A DNA stretch of 64,000 bases from Rhizobium terrae. GTDB taxonomy: Bacteria > Pseudomonadota > Alphaproteobacteria > Rhizobiales > Rhizobiaceae. Numbering within the stretch: position 1 is the stretch's first letter; the number at the start of each line of letters is the position of its first letter. The notes below the pieces were generated by a model. The model searched no databases. It saw nothing but the letters and a program-made list of their open reading frames with translations, and had not been told where the DNA came from. Shown here piece after piece: positions 43,700 to 53,709 of the stretch. The stretch covers positions 310,001 to 374,000 of the forward strand of contig NZ_QJKM01000005.1 in NCBI RefSeq assembly GCF_003425685.1, written 5' to 3'. Both the position numbers and the translations under genes were made by a program.

Positions 43700-46042
43700 A
43701 TGGCGATCAAGATCACCGCGATCCTCCTTACATTGATCGGGCTCGCGCTGGCGGTCGGCGGCGGCCAGCTGCTGCTGCTCGGCGGCGGCCCCTATTATCT
43801 CCTCTGCGGTCTCGGGTTCCTGCTGACGGCCATTCTGCTCTTCCTCCGGAATGCCATCGCGCTCCGGGTCTATGCAGTGCTGGTGCTGGCATCGCTTGCC
43901 TGGGCGATCTGGGAGGTGGGCTTCGACTGGTGGCAGCTCGGTCCGCGCGGCGGGGTGATCATCGTGCTCGGCCTCTGGCTCCTGACGCCCTGGATCCGCC
44001 GTCCCCTTGGTTTTTCCAGCCCAACCGGAATGCGGTATGGGGCAAGCACCACGCCGCTGGCGCTCTCGCTCGTCATCGCGATCGCCGTTGCGGTCTTCTC
44101 GATGTTTATCGATCCGCTCGATCAAAGCGGCGAACTGCCCAATCAATCCGTCGCTGCGGCCCCGCCGATGGGCGGCAACGTGCCGCCCGGCGAATGGCAC
44201 CAGTACGGCCGCACTCCCTATGGCCAGCGCTACTCGCCGCTCGACCAGGTGAATGTCGACAATGTCGCCAGGCTGACCGAGGTCTGGCGCTACCAGACCG
44301 GCGACGTGAAGCGGCCGGACGATGTGGGCGAGACCACCTATCAGGTGACGCCGCTGAAGGTCGGCAACTCGCTCTATCTCTGCACGCCGCACAATCTCGC
44401 CATTGCGCTCGATGCGACGACCGGCAAGGAGAAATGGAAATACGACCCGAATTCCGGCATGAACCCGGACCGGCAGCACCAGACCTGCCGCGGCGTCAGC
44501 TACTATAAGGATCAGGCGGCAGCGCCCGGCAGCCCCTGTGCCGAGCGCGTCTACCTGCCGACCTCCGATGCGCGGCTCATCGCGCTCGATGCCGCGAACG
44601 GTCAGGTCTGCCCCTCGTTCGCCGACAAGGGCACGCTGCTCTTGACCGCCGGCATGCAGTACAATCCGGCCGGTTATTATTATTCCACCTCGCCGCCGGC
44701 GATCACCGGCAACAAGATCATCATCGGCGGAGCGGTGAACGACAACTATTCCACCCAGTCTCAATCCGGCGTCATCCGCGCCTATGACGTGAATTCCGGT
44801 CAGCTCCTCTGGAACTGGGATTCCGGCAACCCGGGCCAGACCCAGCCGCTCCAGCCCGGCCAGACCTACACCACCAACTCCCCGAACAGCTGGTCGGTGT
44901 TCAGCGTCGACGAGGAACTCGGCCTCGTCTACATCCCGCTCGGCAACCAGGTGCCCGACCAGCTCGGCATGGGTCGCAGCGAGAATGTCGAGAAATACTC
45001 GTCGTCGATCGTGGCGCTCGACATCCATACCGGCGCGGACAAATGGGTGCGCCAGACGGTGCATCACGATCTCTGGGACATGGACGTGCCGGCCCAGCCC
45101 GTGCTGCTCAACCTCACAAGACCGGACAATACGGTCGTGCCGGCGCTGGTCGGCCCCACCAAGCAGGGCGATATCTACGTGCTCGACCGGCGGACCGGAG
45201 AACCGATCATTCCGGTGACCGAAGAGCCGGCCCCGTCCGGCGCGATCCCCGAGGACCGCACCGCACCCACGCAGCCGACGTCGGCGCTGACCTTCAAGCC
45301 GCGGCCGCTCCAGGAAAAGGAGATGTGGGGCATTACCATGTTCGACCAGATGGTCTGCCGCATCCGGTTCCACCAATATAATTATCTCGGCCGCTACACG
45401 CCGCCGTCGCTCGGAGGCTCGATCATCTATCCCGGCAATTTCGGCACGTTCAACTGGGGCAGCGTCGCGGTCGACCCGGAACGGCAGGTGATGTTCGGCA
45501 TGCCGACCTATCTCGCCTTCACTTCCAGGCTGGTTCCCCGTGCGGATATACCGCCGAGAAGCCAGGATCAAAAGGGCAGCGAGCAGGGCCTCAACCGCAA
45601 CGAGGGTGCGCCCTATGGCGTCTATATGGGACCGTTCCTCGGTCCCCTGCAGATCCCCTGCCAGGCGCCGCCCTGGGGTTATGTCGCGGGTGCGGACCTC
45701 AGGACCGGCAAGATCGCCTACAAGCACCGGAACGGCACGGTCTACGACATGACGCCGCTGCCGCTGCCCTTCAAGGTGGGCGTGCCGGGCATCGGCGGTC
45801 CGATGATCACCAAGGGCGGCGTTGCCTTCCTCGGGGCCGCGGTCGACAATTACCTGCGGGCCTACAATCTCACCGACGGCAAGGAACTCTGGAGGGCACG
45901 GCTTCCCGCCGGCGGCCAGGCGACCCCAATGACCTATGCGGTCGAGGACGGCCGCCAGTTCGTCGTGATGGTTGCCGGAGGGCACGGTTCGGTCGGCACC
46001 AAGCCGGGAGATTACGTGATCGCCTATGCCCTGCCGCGGTGA
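43700..46042 (+). CDS. gcd: Membrane-bound PQQ-dependent glucose dehydrogenase
   Basis: A 780-residue quinoprotein. Five N-terminal TM helices (about 1-145) anchor it. The periplasmic eight-bladed PQQ propeller follows, with EWHQYGRTPYGQRYSPLDQV, VHHDLWDMDVPAQPVL, TKQGDIYVLDRRTGEP and the C-terminal GGQATPMTYAVEDGRQFVVM. It oxidises glucose to gluconolactone and passes electrons to ubiquinone. No pqq biosynthesis genes are in the window. The ribosome-binding site is weak. The stress-type promoter shared back to back with udgX is unexpected for a sugar oxidase. Confidence 0.88.
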   Translation: MAIKITAILLTLIGLALAVGGGQLLLLGGGPYYLLCGLGFLLTAILLFLRNAIALRVYAVLVLASLAWAIWEVGFDWWQLGPRGGVIIVLGLWLLTPWIRRPLGFSSPTGMRYGASTTPLALSLVIAIAVAVFSMFIDPLDQSGELPNQSVAAAPPMGGNVPPGEWHQYGRTPYGQRYSPLDQVNVDNVARLTEVWRYQTGDVKRPDDVGETTYQVTPLKVGNSLYLCTPHNLAIALDATTGKEKWKYDPNSGMNPDRQHQTCRGVSYYKDQAAAPGSPCAERVYLPTSDARLIALDAANGQVCPSFADKGTLLLTAGMQYNPAGYYYSTSPPAITGNKIIIGGAVNDNYSTQSQSGVIRAYDVNSGQLLWNWDSGNPGQTQPLQPGQTYTTNSPNSWSVFSVDEELGLVYIPLGNQVPDQLGMGRSENVEKYSSSIVALDIHTGADKWVRQTVHHDLWDMDVPAQPVLLNLTRPDNTVVPALVGPTKQGDIYVLDRRTGEPIIPVTEEPAPSGAIPEDRTAPTQPTSALTFKPRPLQEKEMWGITMFDQMVCRIRFHQYNYLGRYTPPSLGGSIIYPGNFGTFNWGSVAVDPERQVMFGMPTYLAFTSRLVPRADIPPRSQDQKGSEQGLNRNEGAPYGVYMGPFLGPLQIPCQAPPWGYVAGADLRTGKIAYKHRNGTVYDMTPLPLPFKVGVPGIGGPMITKGGVAFLGAAVDNYLRAYNLTDGKELWRARLPAGGQATPMTYAVEDGRQFVVMVAGGHGSVGTKPGDYVIAYALPR

Positions 46043-46134
46043 TCATCCGGCCGGTGGGAAAGGCTCGGGAGTTCTCCGCCCGGGCCTCTTTGCCTTTCGT
46101 CGGTCGTCGAAACCGTTCGTGGCGGTAGTTATCG

Positions 46135-46437
46135 TCACAGCGGCCTTGGAGCATTATTGAAGAAGGACGGCGCCATGGACCGGACTTCGTTGCGGACCGA
46201 CGTGACACCCGCGACGCCGCGTGCCACCTCTTCGGCCCGATCGATTTCCTCCGGCACCTGAACCATGCCGGCGAGCGTCACCTCGCCGCCTTTTGCCGTC
46301 ACCGTCACGTCGCTGGCATCGACGCCGCCTGCCGAGGCAAGCGCATCGGAGACGGCGCCTTCCAGCGTGGCGCGGGCAGGGAATTCCGCCTCCACCTCCG
46401 GCGGCGTCTCGTGAAAATGCTGATGTTTGAAGACCAT
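46135..46437 (-). CDS. Single BON-domain protein
   Basis: A 100-residue soluble protein starting MVFKHQHFHETPPEVEAEFP. One BON domain spans about 25-90 (SDALASAGGVDASDVTVTAKGGEVTLAGMVQVPEEIDRAEEVARGVAGVTSVRNEVR). It lacks a signal peptide. A degenerate stress-type site (GAAAC-N18-GTT, minus strand 46491-46466) lies upstream. Related in fold only to the larger BON protein at 17.7 kb. Confidence 0.75.
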   Translation of the reverse strand: MVFKHQHFHETPPEVEAEFPARATLEGAVSDALASAGGVDASDVTVTAKGGEVTLAGMVQVPEEIDRAEEVARGVAGVTSVRNEVRSMAPSFFNNAPRPL

Positions 46438-46489
46438 TGTCGTTCTCCGTTTTTGACGAGCGGACAACGTGCAAGCAGCGGGGATTGTT

Positions 46490-48436
46490 TCAGGGCGCGC
46501 CGTTCAGCACGGCGTTGATGATGTCCTGAAGCTGGTTCTGCGAGAAGGGTTTGGGCAGCCGCGGCAGGCGGTTGTCGCCGCCGACGGGCAGTTCGGCGTA
46601 GCCGGTCGCCAGCACCACCGGCAGGTCCGGCCATTCCTCCTGGATCTTGGTCGCCAGTTCGGAGCCGGTCATGCGCGGCATCGAATGGTCGGTGATCACG
46701 AGATCGATCCGATGCGCCCCGCTTTTCAGTTCCTTCAATGCGTCGGCGCCGCTATAGCTTTCGATCACCGTGTGGCCGAGATCCTCGAGCATCAGCGCCG
46801 TGTTCATCAGCACCAGCGCATCGTCATCGACGGCGAGGATGGTGAAATTCCGCTTGGGGGCTTCGGCGGCGGGTGTCGGCATGGAGGTCTCCGAAGACTG
46901 CGGACAGTCGCTTTCATCCGCGGCGGGGAGGTAGAGCGAAACCGTCGTGCCTTTCCCCTTCCTGCTTTCGATTTCCAGCTTGCCGCCGGATTGTTCGGTC
47001 AGGCCCTGGACCATGGAAAGGCCGAGTCCGGTTCCCTTGCCGACGCCTTTCGTGGTGAAGAACGGCGTCGTTGCCTGGGCAAGCGTTTCCTCGTCCATGC
47101 CTTCGCCGGTATCGGCGACCGAAAGCCTGACGTAGGGGCCGGGTTTCAGCTTCTCCGATCGTTCGTCCGCTACATATTCTTCGGCACCGATAGTGATGGT
47201 GCCGCCGTTCGCCATGGCATCGCGGGCATTGACGACGAGGTTGAGAAGCGCGGTTTCGAGCTGCACCGGATCGCTGACGATACGTTCCATGCGGTCGGGG
47301 AGGCGATTTTCGAGATGCGTGGTGGCGCCAAGCGTCGGCTGCACGAAATCCAGCATGCCCTTCACGAGGCCCGGCACGTCGATCGCCTGGATGTTGAGTT
47401 CCTGCCGGCGCGAAAAGGCAAGCATGCGCTGGGTCAGTGCCGCGCCGCGTTCGGCGCCCTGGATCGCGTTGTCCAGCAGGGAGGTCAGCGTCGGGTCGGC
47501 CGGAAGCCGTTTTCTCAGGATTTCCAGGCTGCCGAGGATCGCCATCAGGAGGTTGTTGAAGTCATGCGCTATGCCGCCGGTCAGCTGGCCGATCGCCTCC
47601 ATCTTCTGCGATTGAAAAAGTTCTTCCCGCGCCTTTGCCAGCGCCTGCTGCGTTTCGACCTTCTCGGTGATGTCGCGGGTGATCTTGGCGAAGCCCAGCA
47701 GTTCGCCGTTCTCGCCGTGGATGGCGTCGATGATGACGTGCGCCCAGAAGCGGCTGCCGTCCTTGCGCTGGCGCAGGCCTTCCCTCTCGAAGCGGCCTTC
47801 GCGCCTTGCGGTTTCGAGGCTGCGTCCCGGTTCGCCGCGCTCGCGGTCCTCGGGCGTATAGAATTGCGAGAAATGCCTGCCGACGATTTCGCTCGCATCA
47901 TAACCCTTGATACGTTGGGCGCCGACGTTCCAACTGCTGACATAACCGTCCGGATCGAGCATGTAGAGCGCGTAGTCGGTGACGCCCTGCACCAGGAGCT
48001 GGAACTGCTGTTCGCTGCGCCTCAGGTCCGCTTCCGCGGCCTTGCGCTCGGTCAGGTCGCGGGTCACCTTGGCGAAGCCCAGAAGTTCGCCGGCCCGGCC
48101 CCAGATCGGATCTATCACCGCATGCGCCCAGAACCGGGTGCCGTCCTTGCGGATGCGCCAGCCTTCGCTTTCGAAGCGGCCTTCGGTCGCAGCCAGCCGC
48201 AACGCAGTTTCGGGTGCTCGCGCCAGCCGTTCTTCCGTCGTGTAGAATCGGGAAAAATGCTCGCCGAGGATTTCCCAGGCCTCGTATCCCTTGAAGCGCT
48301 GGGCTCCGGGATTCCAGCTTGCGACCCTGCCGTCGATGTCGAGCATATAAATGGCATAATCTGTAATCGCATCGACCAGGAGACGATAACGCTCCTCATC
48401 CAGTAACGATACGTCGTAACTTTGCGGCACACTCAT
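46490..48436 (-). CDS. PAS-PAS hybrid histidine kinase with C-terminal receiver
   Basis: A 648-residue soluble hybrid kinase. Two nearly identical PAS/PAC modules (about 15-135 and 140-260) share FWAH and GELLGFAKVTRD/GELLGFAKITRD motifs. The HisKA domain has its His in GGIAHDFNNLLMAILGSLE. The HATPase domain includes NLVVNARDAM and GKGTGLGLSMVQGL. The receiver (about 525-645) has ILAVDDDALVLMN and phospho-acceptor Asp in LVITDHSMPRMTG. There is no TM helix, so it senses a cytoplasmic signal, perhaps light or redox through PAS. The PAS duplication looks recent. Confidence 0.87.
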   Translation of the reverse strand: MSVPQSYDVSLLDEERYRLLVDAITDYAIYMLDIDGRVASWNPGAQRFKGYEAWEILGEHFSRFYTTEERLARAPETALRLAATEGRFESEGWRIRKDGTRFWAHAVIDPIWGRAGELLGFAKVTRDLTERKAAEADLRRSEQQFQLLVQGVTDYALYMLDPDGYVSSWNVGAQRIKGYDASEIVGRHFSQFYTPEDRERGEPGRSLETARREGRFEREGLRQRKDGSRFWAHVIIDAIHGENGELLGFAKITRDITEKVETQQALAKAREELFQSQKMEAIGQLTGGIAHDFNNLLMAILGSLEILRKRLPADPTLTSLLDNAIQGAERGAALTQRMLAFSRRQELNIQAIDVPGLVKGMLDFVQPTLGATTHLENRLPDRMERIVSDPVQLETALLNLVVNARDAMANGGTITIGAEEYVADERSEKLKPGPYVRLSVADTGEGMDEETLAQATTPFFTTKGVGKGTGLGLSMVQGLTEQSGGKLEIESRKGKGTTVSLYLPAADESDCPQSSETSMPTPAAEAPKRNFTILAVDDDALVLMNTALMLEDLGHTVIESYSGADALKELKSGAHRIDLVITDHSMPRMTGSELATKIQEEWPDLPVVLATGYAELPVGGDNRLPRLPKPFSQNQLQDIINAVLNGAP

Positions 48437-48578
48437 GAACTGTCCCCGGCTGCGTCATACGCAGTTCAACGCAGTATAATCGTCGTATCCCATTTTGGTT
48501 CCAAAGGGACGCAGATTTTTTACGCTATCCGATGCCGAGTCGGGACGGATTGACAGATGACGCTTTTTGCTTTACGAC

Positions 48579-48600
48579 TGACGAAAAATGAAAATCGTCA
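48579..48600. promoter_or_regulatory. Inverted repeat before the TetR gene, candidate operator
   Basis: TGACG (48579-48583) and CGTCA (48596-48600) flank an AT-rich 12-base spacer, 27 bases before the tetR-type ATG. Autoregulation is plausible but untested. Confidence 0.3.
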
Positions 48601-48626
48601 CACATTAAACGAAAGTCATCAACATT

Positions 48627-49229
48627 ATGGACGCGAACGAGCAGACCCTGGATTCGACGAGGCAGGACAACGTCAACCGCATCCTCGATGCGGCCGAGCG
48701 CCTCTTCAAGCACTACGGCTATACCAAGACCAACGTCGCCGACATCGCTAAGGACCTCGGCATGTCGCCGGCCAATATCTACCGCTTCTTCTCTTCCAAG
48801 GCGGATATCCACAAGGCGCTGGCGCATCGGATGCTGGAAGCCAGCCGCGCCGTGGCACGTGCCAATGCGGCTCGTCCGGTCAGTGCGACGGAGCGCCTGC
48901 GCGACCATTTCCTGCAACAGCACCGGATCACGGTGGAAACCTTCCTGCATGAAAACAAGGTCCACGAGATGGTGGTCGTTGCCATGGAGGAGCAGTGGTC
49001 CGTCGTCGAGGATCATATCAAGCAGTTGCAGGCGATCGTCGCCGGCATCATCCGCGAGGGTATCGCCGCCGGCGAATTTCGTGAGCAGGATGCCGTTCTT
49101 GCCTCGGAATGCATGTGTGCCACCGTCGTCACGCTCTGCCATCCGCAGATCGTCGCGGAATGCCTGATCGAAGACCGGCGCATGACGCCGGCCGATCTCG
49201 TCGAATTCGCCCTCAGGGCCCTCAAGTAA
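48627..49229 (+). CDS. TetR-family regulator of the adjacent RND efflux pair
   Basis: A 200-residue regulator. The N-terminal helix-turn-helix reads RILDAAERLFKHYGYTKTNV then IAKDLGMSPANIYRFFSSKADIH. The C-terminal ligand domain is helical with Cys residues (ECMCATVVTLCHPQIVAECL). It lies 72 bases upstream of the efflux adaptor gene in the same direction, so it probably represses an operon that includes itself. Confidence 0.83.
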   Translation: MDANEQTLDSTRQDNVNRILDAAERLFKHYGYTKTNVADIAKDLGMSPANIYRFFSSKADIHKALAHRMLEASRAVARANAARPVSATERLRDHFLQQHRITVETFLHENKVHEMVVVAMEEQWSVVEDHIKQLQAIVAGIIREGIAAGEFREQDAVLASECMCATVVTLCHPQIVAECLIEDRRMTPADLVEFALRALK

Positions 49230-49301
49230 ACACCGGCGCCCGCTCCCACTGTTTGACAGGGGGCGCCTTCATCGAAAACCCGCCATCAGGAGTGCGGAGC
49301 C

Positions 49302-50459
49302 ATGTCTTTCGAAAAGACCAGACGTCATGCATCGTTCGTCATCAAGGGCCTTCTCGCTGCCGCCGCGCTCGGCGCGCTGACGGCGTGCTCGGAAGAGAAG
49401 AAGGTCGAAGCCCCGGAAATCATCCGTCCCGTCAAGGTTATGCAGGTCGCCGCTCCGGACCAGGGCCGCAAGCTCGAATATTCCGGCTCCGTTCGGGCTC
49501 GCACGGAAATGAACCTCGGCTTCCGCGTCGCCGGCAAGATCACCGAACGGCTGGTGGATATCGGCGAACGCGTGAAGCCGGGCGATGTGCTGGCCCGGCT
49601 CGATTCGGTCGATTATCAGCTCGCGGTGCGTCGCGCCGAGGCCGATCTCGCCTCCGCGACCAAGCAGGTGGAAATCTCCGGCCTTGCACGCCGCCGCGCT
49701 GAAGCGCTGGTTGCCAAGGACGTCGCCTCTCAGGCGCAGCTCGAACAGGCGCAGCTTGCCAGCGATCAGGCCGTCTCGGTGCGCCAGTCGGCCCAGTCGG
49801 CGCTCGACCAGGCCCGAAACCAGGTTGCCTATACCGAACTCAAGGCCGATCAGAACGGCATCGTCACGACGATCGGCGCCGACGTGGGCCAGGTCGTCAG
49901 CGCCGGTACGCCGGTCGTTTCCGTCGCCATCGACGGCGAAAAGGAAGTGCAGGTCGCCGTACCCGAAATGGACGTCGCCGATTTCAAGCCCGGCAAGACC
50001 GTCAAGGTCCGCTTCTGGTCCGCGACCGATCTCGTGCTCGACGGCAAGGTCCGCGAGGTCGCCGGCAGTGCCGACGCGCAGTCGCGCACCTTTGCGGTCC
50101 GCGTCAGCCTGCCGGAAGATGGCCGCGTGCTGCTCGGCATGACTGCTACCGTCGCCGCCGTGCAGGACAATTCGGTCCCGACCTGGTCGATACCGCTCGC
50201 AGCACTCGCCAAGAAGGGCGAGCAGCCGGTGGTCTGGATCGTCGATCGCCAGAAGAGCGTGGTGAATTCCCGCGCCGTCAAGGTCGCCGACTTCTCCGAG
50301 GAAGGGGTGCGTGTTTCCGAAGGTGTGGCCAAGGGCGACCTCGTCGTCTCGGCCGGTACGCAGTTCATGAAGGAAGACATGAAGGTCAAGCTGCCGGAAA
50401 CCGTCGCCTCCCGCTTCGGAGCCGTCAGCAGCCAGACCACAGCCTCCATCCAGCCCTGA
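49302..50459 (+). CDS. RND efflux periplasmic adaptor (membrane fusion lipoprotein)
   Basis: A 385-residue adaptor. The signal peptide ends in a lipobox (LGALTAC), so Cys27 or so is lipidated. Lipoyl halves flank a short hairpin: SGSVRARTEMNLGFRVAGKITERLVDIGERVKPGDVLARLD and TELKADQNGIVTTIGADVGQVV. A beta-barrel and membrane-proximal domain follow. It connects the RND pump to an outer-membrane channel, which is not encoded here. Confidence 0.87.
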   Translation: MSFEKTRRHASFVIKGLLAAAALGALTACSEEKKVEAPEIIRPVKVMQVAAPDQGRKLEYSGSVRARTEMNLGFRVAGKITERLVDIGERVKPGDVLARLDSVDYQLAVRRAEADLASATKQVEISGLARRRAEALVAKDVASQAQLEQAQLASDQAVSVRQSAQSALDQARNQVAYTELKADQNGIVTTIGADVGQVVSAGTPVVSVAIDGEKEVQVAVPEMDVADFKPGKTVKVRFWSATDLVLDGKVREVAGSADAQSRTFAVRVSLPEDGRVLLGMTATVAAVQDNSVPTWSIPLAALAKKGEQPVVWIVDRQKSVVNSRAVKVADFSEEGVRVSEGVAKGDLVVSAGTQFMKEDMKVKLPETVASRFGAVSSQTTASIQP

Positions 50460-50544
50460 GCCCCAAGCGCCTCTTCGTTTTTTCGCAATTCCTGATGGAA
50501 ACCGCCATGCGCTTTCCGGGAATTGCTCCAGAAGGACCACGACC

Positions 50545-53500
50545 ATGAGTTCCTCTCATCAGGCCAATCCCTTGGACAAGGGTGGATTCAACCTGTCCCG
50601 CTGGGCGATCGGCCATCCCAGCATCGCCCGCTTCCTGTTCGGTCTCATTATCGTCATGGGTGCGCTCGGCATCATGAACATGGGCCAGAAGGAAGATCCG
50701 GACTTCACCTTCCGCGTCATGGTCGTGCAGACCATCTGGCCGGGCGCGTCCATTCAGGACATGCAGGACCAGGTCGTCAACAAGATCGAGCGCAAGCTGC
50801 AGGAAACGCCGCATCTCGACTGGGTCAAGTCGTACACCCGCGCCGGCTTCGCGATCACCACGATCCAGATCAAGGGCGACACGAACACGGCTGAGGTCAA
50901 CGACGCCTTCTACCAGGTGCGCAAGAAGATCGGCGACATCCGTCAGGACCTGCCGTCCGGCCTGCTCGGTCCCTATTTCAACGACGAGTTCGGCGACACG
51001 TATATCACGCTCAACGCGATCGTCGGCGACGGCTACAGCTATCCGGAACTCAAGCAGTTCGCAATCCAGGCGCGCGACATGCTGATCGCCACGCCCGGCG
51101 TCGAAAAGGCCGTCATCCTCGGCGACCAGCCGCAGAAGATCTTCATCGACGTCTCCTCCAAGGCGCTCGCCGAGCGTGGGCTTACCGTTCTGAGCATCCG
51201 CGACGCGCTTGCAGGCCAGAACGACGTGGATCCCGGCGGCACGGTCCAGACCTCGGACCGCTCGGTGCGGATTTCCGTCGAGGGCGGGCTGACGACACCG
51301 GAGGACATTCGCGAGCTGCGGCTGAAGGCCGGCAACCAGGTCATCCGTCTCGGCGACATCGCTACCGTCAGGCAAGGCCTCGAAGACCCGTTCCAGCGCA
51401 AGTACCGCTTCAACGGCCACGACAGCGTGCAGCTCGGCGTCGTCATGGCGAAGGGCTTCAAGGTCACCGATGTCGGCCATGCCGTCGAGGAGACATACAA
51501 GCGCTTCGAGCAGACCCTGCCGGTCGGCGTCGAGGTCCAGCAGATCTCCAACCAGCCGGAGGTCGTCACAGAAGCGGTCGGCGAATTTACCCAGGCGCTA
51601 ACGGAAGCCCTTGTCATCGTGCTCATCGTCTCGCTGATCTCGATCGGCTGGCGGTCGGGCATCGTGATTGCGATCGCCATCCCGCTCGTCCTCGCCGCGA
51701 CGCTCGCCATCATGTACTACATGGGCATCGAACTGCAGCGCATCTCGCTCGGCGCTCTCATCATCGCGCTCGGCCTGCTCGTCGATGATGCGATGATCGT
51801 GGTCGAGATGATGGAAAGAAAGCTGGAAGAGGGGCTGCACCGCCTCGATGCAGCGAGCTTCGCCTATTCCTCGACGGCCTTCCCAATGCTGACCGGCACG
51901 CTGATCACCACCGCCGGCTTCATCCCGGTCGGTTTCGCCGAATCCACTGCCGGCGAGTACGTGCGCTCGCTGTTCTTCGTCGTGGGTATCGCCCTCGTCG
52001 TGTCGTGGTTCGTGGCGGTCTATTTCACGCCATGGCTCGGCTATATGATCCTCAAGCAGCGGCCGCATGCCGGCACCCACCATGACGCCTACGACACCCG
52101 GTTCTACAGGCGGCTTCGCTCGACGGTCGGCTGGGCCGTCCGCCACCGGATCATCGTGCTCGCCCTGACGATCGCCGCCTTCTTCGGCAGCCTCTGGTCC
52201 TTCCAGTTCATTCCGCAGAGCTTCTTCCCGCAGTCGTCGCGCCCGGAAATCCTGGTCGACATGTGGCTGCCGGAGGGAACCGCGATCGAGGAAGTCGAAC
52301 GCCAGGCGAAGGCGCTTGAAGACAAGATCCTGCCCGATCAGGACAAGACCTTCGTCGCCACCTATATCGGCGAAGGCGCGCCGCGCTTCTTCCTGCCGCT
52401 CGACCAGCAGCTCCGCAACCCGAACTATGCGCAGCTCCTCGTCATGGCGAAGGACGTCGAGGCCCGCGAACGGCTGATCGTCAAGCTGCGCGACACGCTT
52501 GCGAAGGATTTCCCGACCGTGCGCGGCAAGGTCGACCGCCTCTTCCTCGGCCCGCCGACCGGCTGGGCGGTGCAGATGCGCGTCACCGGTCCGGAGAAGG
52601 CGGAAGTGCGCCGCATCGCCGACCAGGTGAAGGAACGTTACCAGCAGCAGCCGCTGTTCGGCGCGATCCACGACGACTGGATGGAGCCGGTCACGGGCAT
52701 GAAGCTCGTCATCGACCAGGACCGCGCCCGCGCGCTCGGCGTCACCTCGCAACGCATCCGCCAGGTGCTGCAGGCCGCCACCAACGGCGCTCCGGTCAGC
52801 GACTTCCGCGATGGCGAGGAGACGGTCTCGATCGTCGTCCGCGAGCCGGACGCGACCCGTGACCTGCTGTCGGCCGTGCAGTCGGTCTATATCCCGACGG
52901 ATTTCGGCGGCTTCGTGCCGGTCTCGCAGGTTGCCAAGGTCGAGCCTGTGCTGGAGCAGGGCATCGAATGGCGGCGCGACCGCCTGCCGACGATCACCGT
53001 CAAGGCGACGCTGCCGGACGGCGTCGAGCCGACCCAGGTGGCGCTCAACGTCTACAACAGCATGGCAGATCTGCGCGCGGCGCTGCCTGCCGGCTACAGC
53101 GTCGAGATCCAGGGCGGCGCGGAGGATGCGGCCGAAAGCCAGAACTCGATCGCCGCCAAGGCGCCGATCATGCTGCTCGTCATCCTTGTTCTCCTGATGG
53201 TCCAGCTGCAGCATTTCGGCAAGGCGATGCTGGTGCTCGCCACCGGCCCGCTCGGCATCATCGGCGCGGCGATGGCACTGCTCATCACCGGCGCGCCCTT
53301 CGGCTTCGTAGCGATCCTCGGCGTCATCGCCCTGCTCGGCATCATCATCCGCAACTCGATCATCCTCGTCGACCAGATCGACCAGGACATCGCGGCGGGC
53401 ATGGACCGGGCGGAGGCGATCGTCGGCGCGGCCGTCCGCCGTTTCCGGCCGATCACGCTGACGGCGCTCACCGCCGTGCTGGCGCTGATCCCGATCTCCC

Positions 53501-53709
53501 GCGGCGCGTTCTGGGGCCCGCTCGCCTATGCGATGATGGGCGGCATCCTGGTCGCGACCGTGCTCACCATCCTCGTCCTGCCGGCCGGTTATGCCCTGTT
53601 CTTCGGCCGCGACAGGAAAAAGAAGACGGACGACAAGGACGACCGGACGCCTGCCAATCAGGCCGACCTGTTCGAAAGCCGCCCCGACCTGCCGATCGCG
53701 GCAGAGTGA
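50545..53709 (+). CDS. RND efflux transporter
   Basis: A 1054-residue, 12-TM proton-driven exporter. Features are the two large periplasmic loops, the TM4 relay LGLLVDDAMIVVEMMERKL with paired Asp, and ALLGIIIRNSIILVDQIDQD in TM10. Periplasmic sequences such as GVEKAVILGDQPQKIFIDV fit the hydrophobic/amphiphilic efflux branch. The C-terminal end overlaps the 3' end of the convergent LysR gene by 52 bases. Substrate unknown. Confidence 0.9.
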   Translation: MSSSHQANPLDKGGFNLSRWAIGHPSIARFLFGLIIVMGALGIMNMGQKEDPDFTFRVMVVQTIWPGASIQDMQDQVVNKIERKLQETPHLDWVKSYTRAGFAITTIQIKGDTNTAEVNDAFYQVRKKIGDIRQDLPSGLLGPYFNDEFGDTYITLNAIVGDGYSYPELKQFAIQARDMLIATPGVEKAVILGDQPQKIFIDVSSKALAERGLTVLSIRDALAGQNDVDPGGTVQTSDRSVRISVEGGLTTPEDIRELRLKAGNQVIRLGDIATVRQGLEDPFQRKYRFNGHDSVQLGVVMAKGFKVTDVGHAVEETYKRFEQTLPVGVEVQQISNQPEVVTEAVGEFTQALTEALVIVLIVSLISIGWRSGIVIAIAIPLVLAATLAIMYYMGIELQRISLGALIIALGLLVDDAMIVVEMMERKLEEGLHRLDAASFAYSSTAFPMLTGTLITTAGFIPVGFAESTAGEYVRSLFFVVGIALVVSWFVAVYFTPWLGYMILKQRPHAGTHHDAYDTRFYRRLRSTVGWAVRHRIIVLALTIAAFFGSLWSFQFIPQSFFPQSSRPEILVDMWLPEGTAIEEVERQAKALEDKILPDQDKTFVATYIGEGAPRFFLPLDQQLRNPNYAQLLVMAKDVEARERLIVKLRDTLAKDFPTVRGKVDRLFLGPPTGWAVQMRVTGPEKAEVRRIADQVKERYQQQPLFGAIHDDWMEPVTGMKLVIDQDRARALGVTSQRIRQVLQAATNGAPVSDFRDGEETVSIVVREPDATRDLLSAVQSVYIPTDFGGFVPVSQVAKVEPVLEQGIEWRRDRLPTITVKATLPDGVEPTQVALNVYNSMADLRAALPAGYSVEIQGGAEDAAESQNSIAAKAPIMLLVILVLLMVQLQHFGKAMLVLATGPLGIIGAAMALLITGAPFGFVAILGVIALLGIIIRNSIILVDQIDQDIAAGMDRAEAIVGAAVRRFRPITLTALTAVLALIPISRGAFWGPLAYAMMGGILVATVLTILVLPAGYALFFGRDRKKKTDDKDDRTPANQADLFESRPDLPIAAE

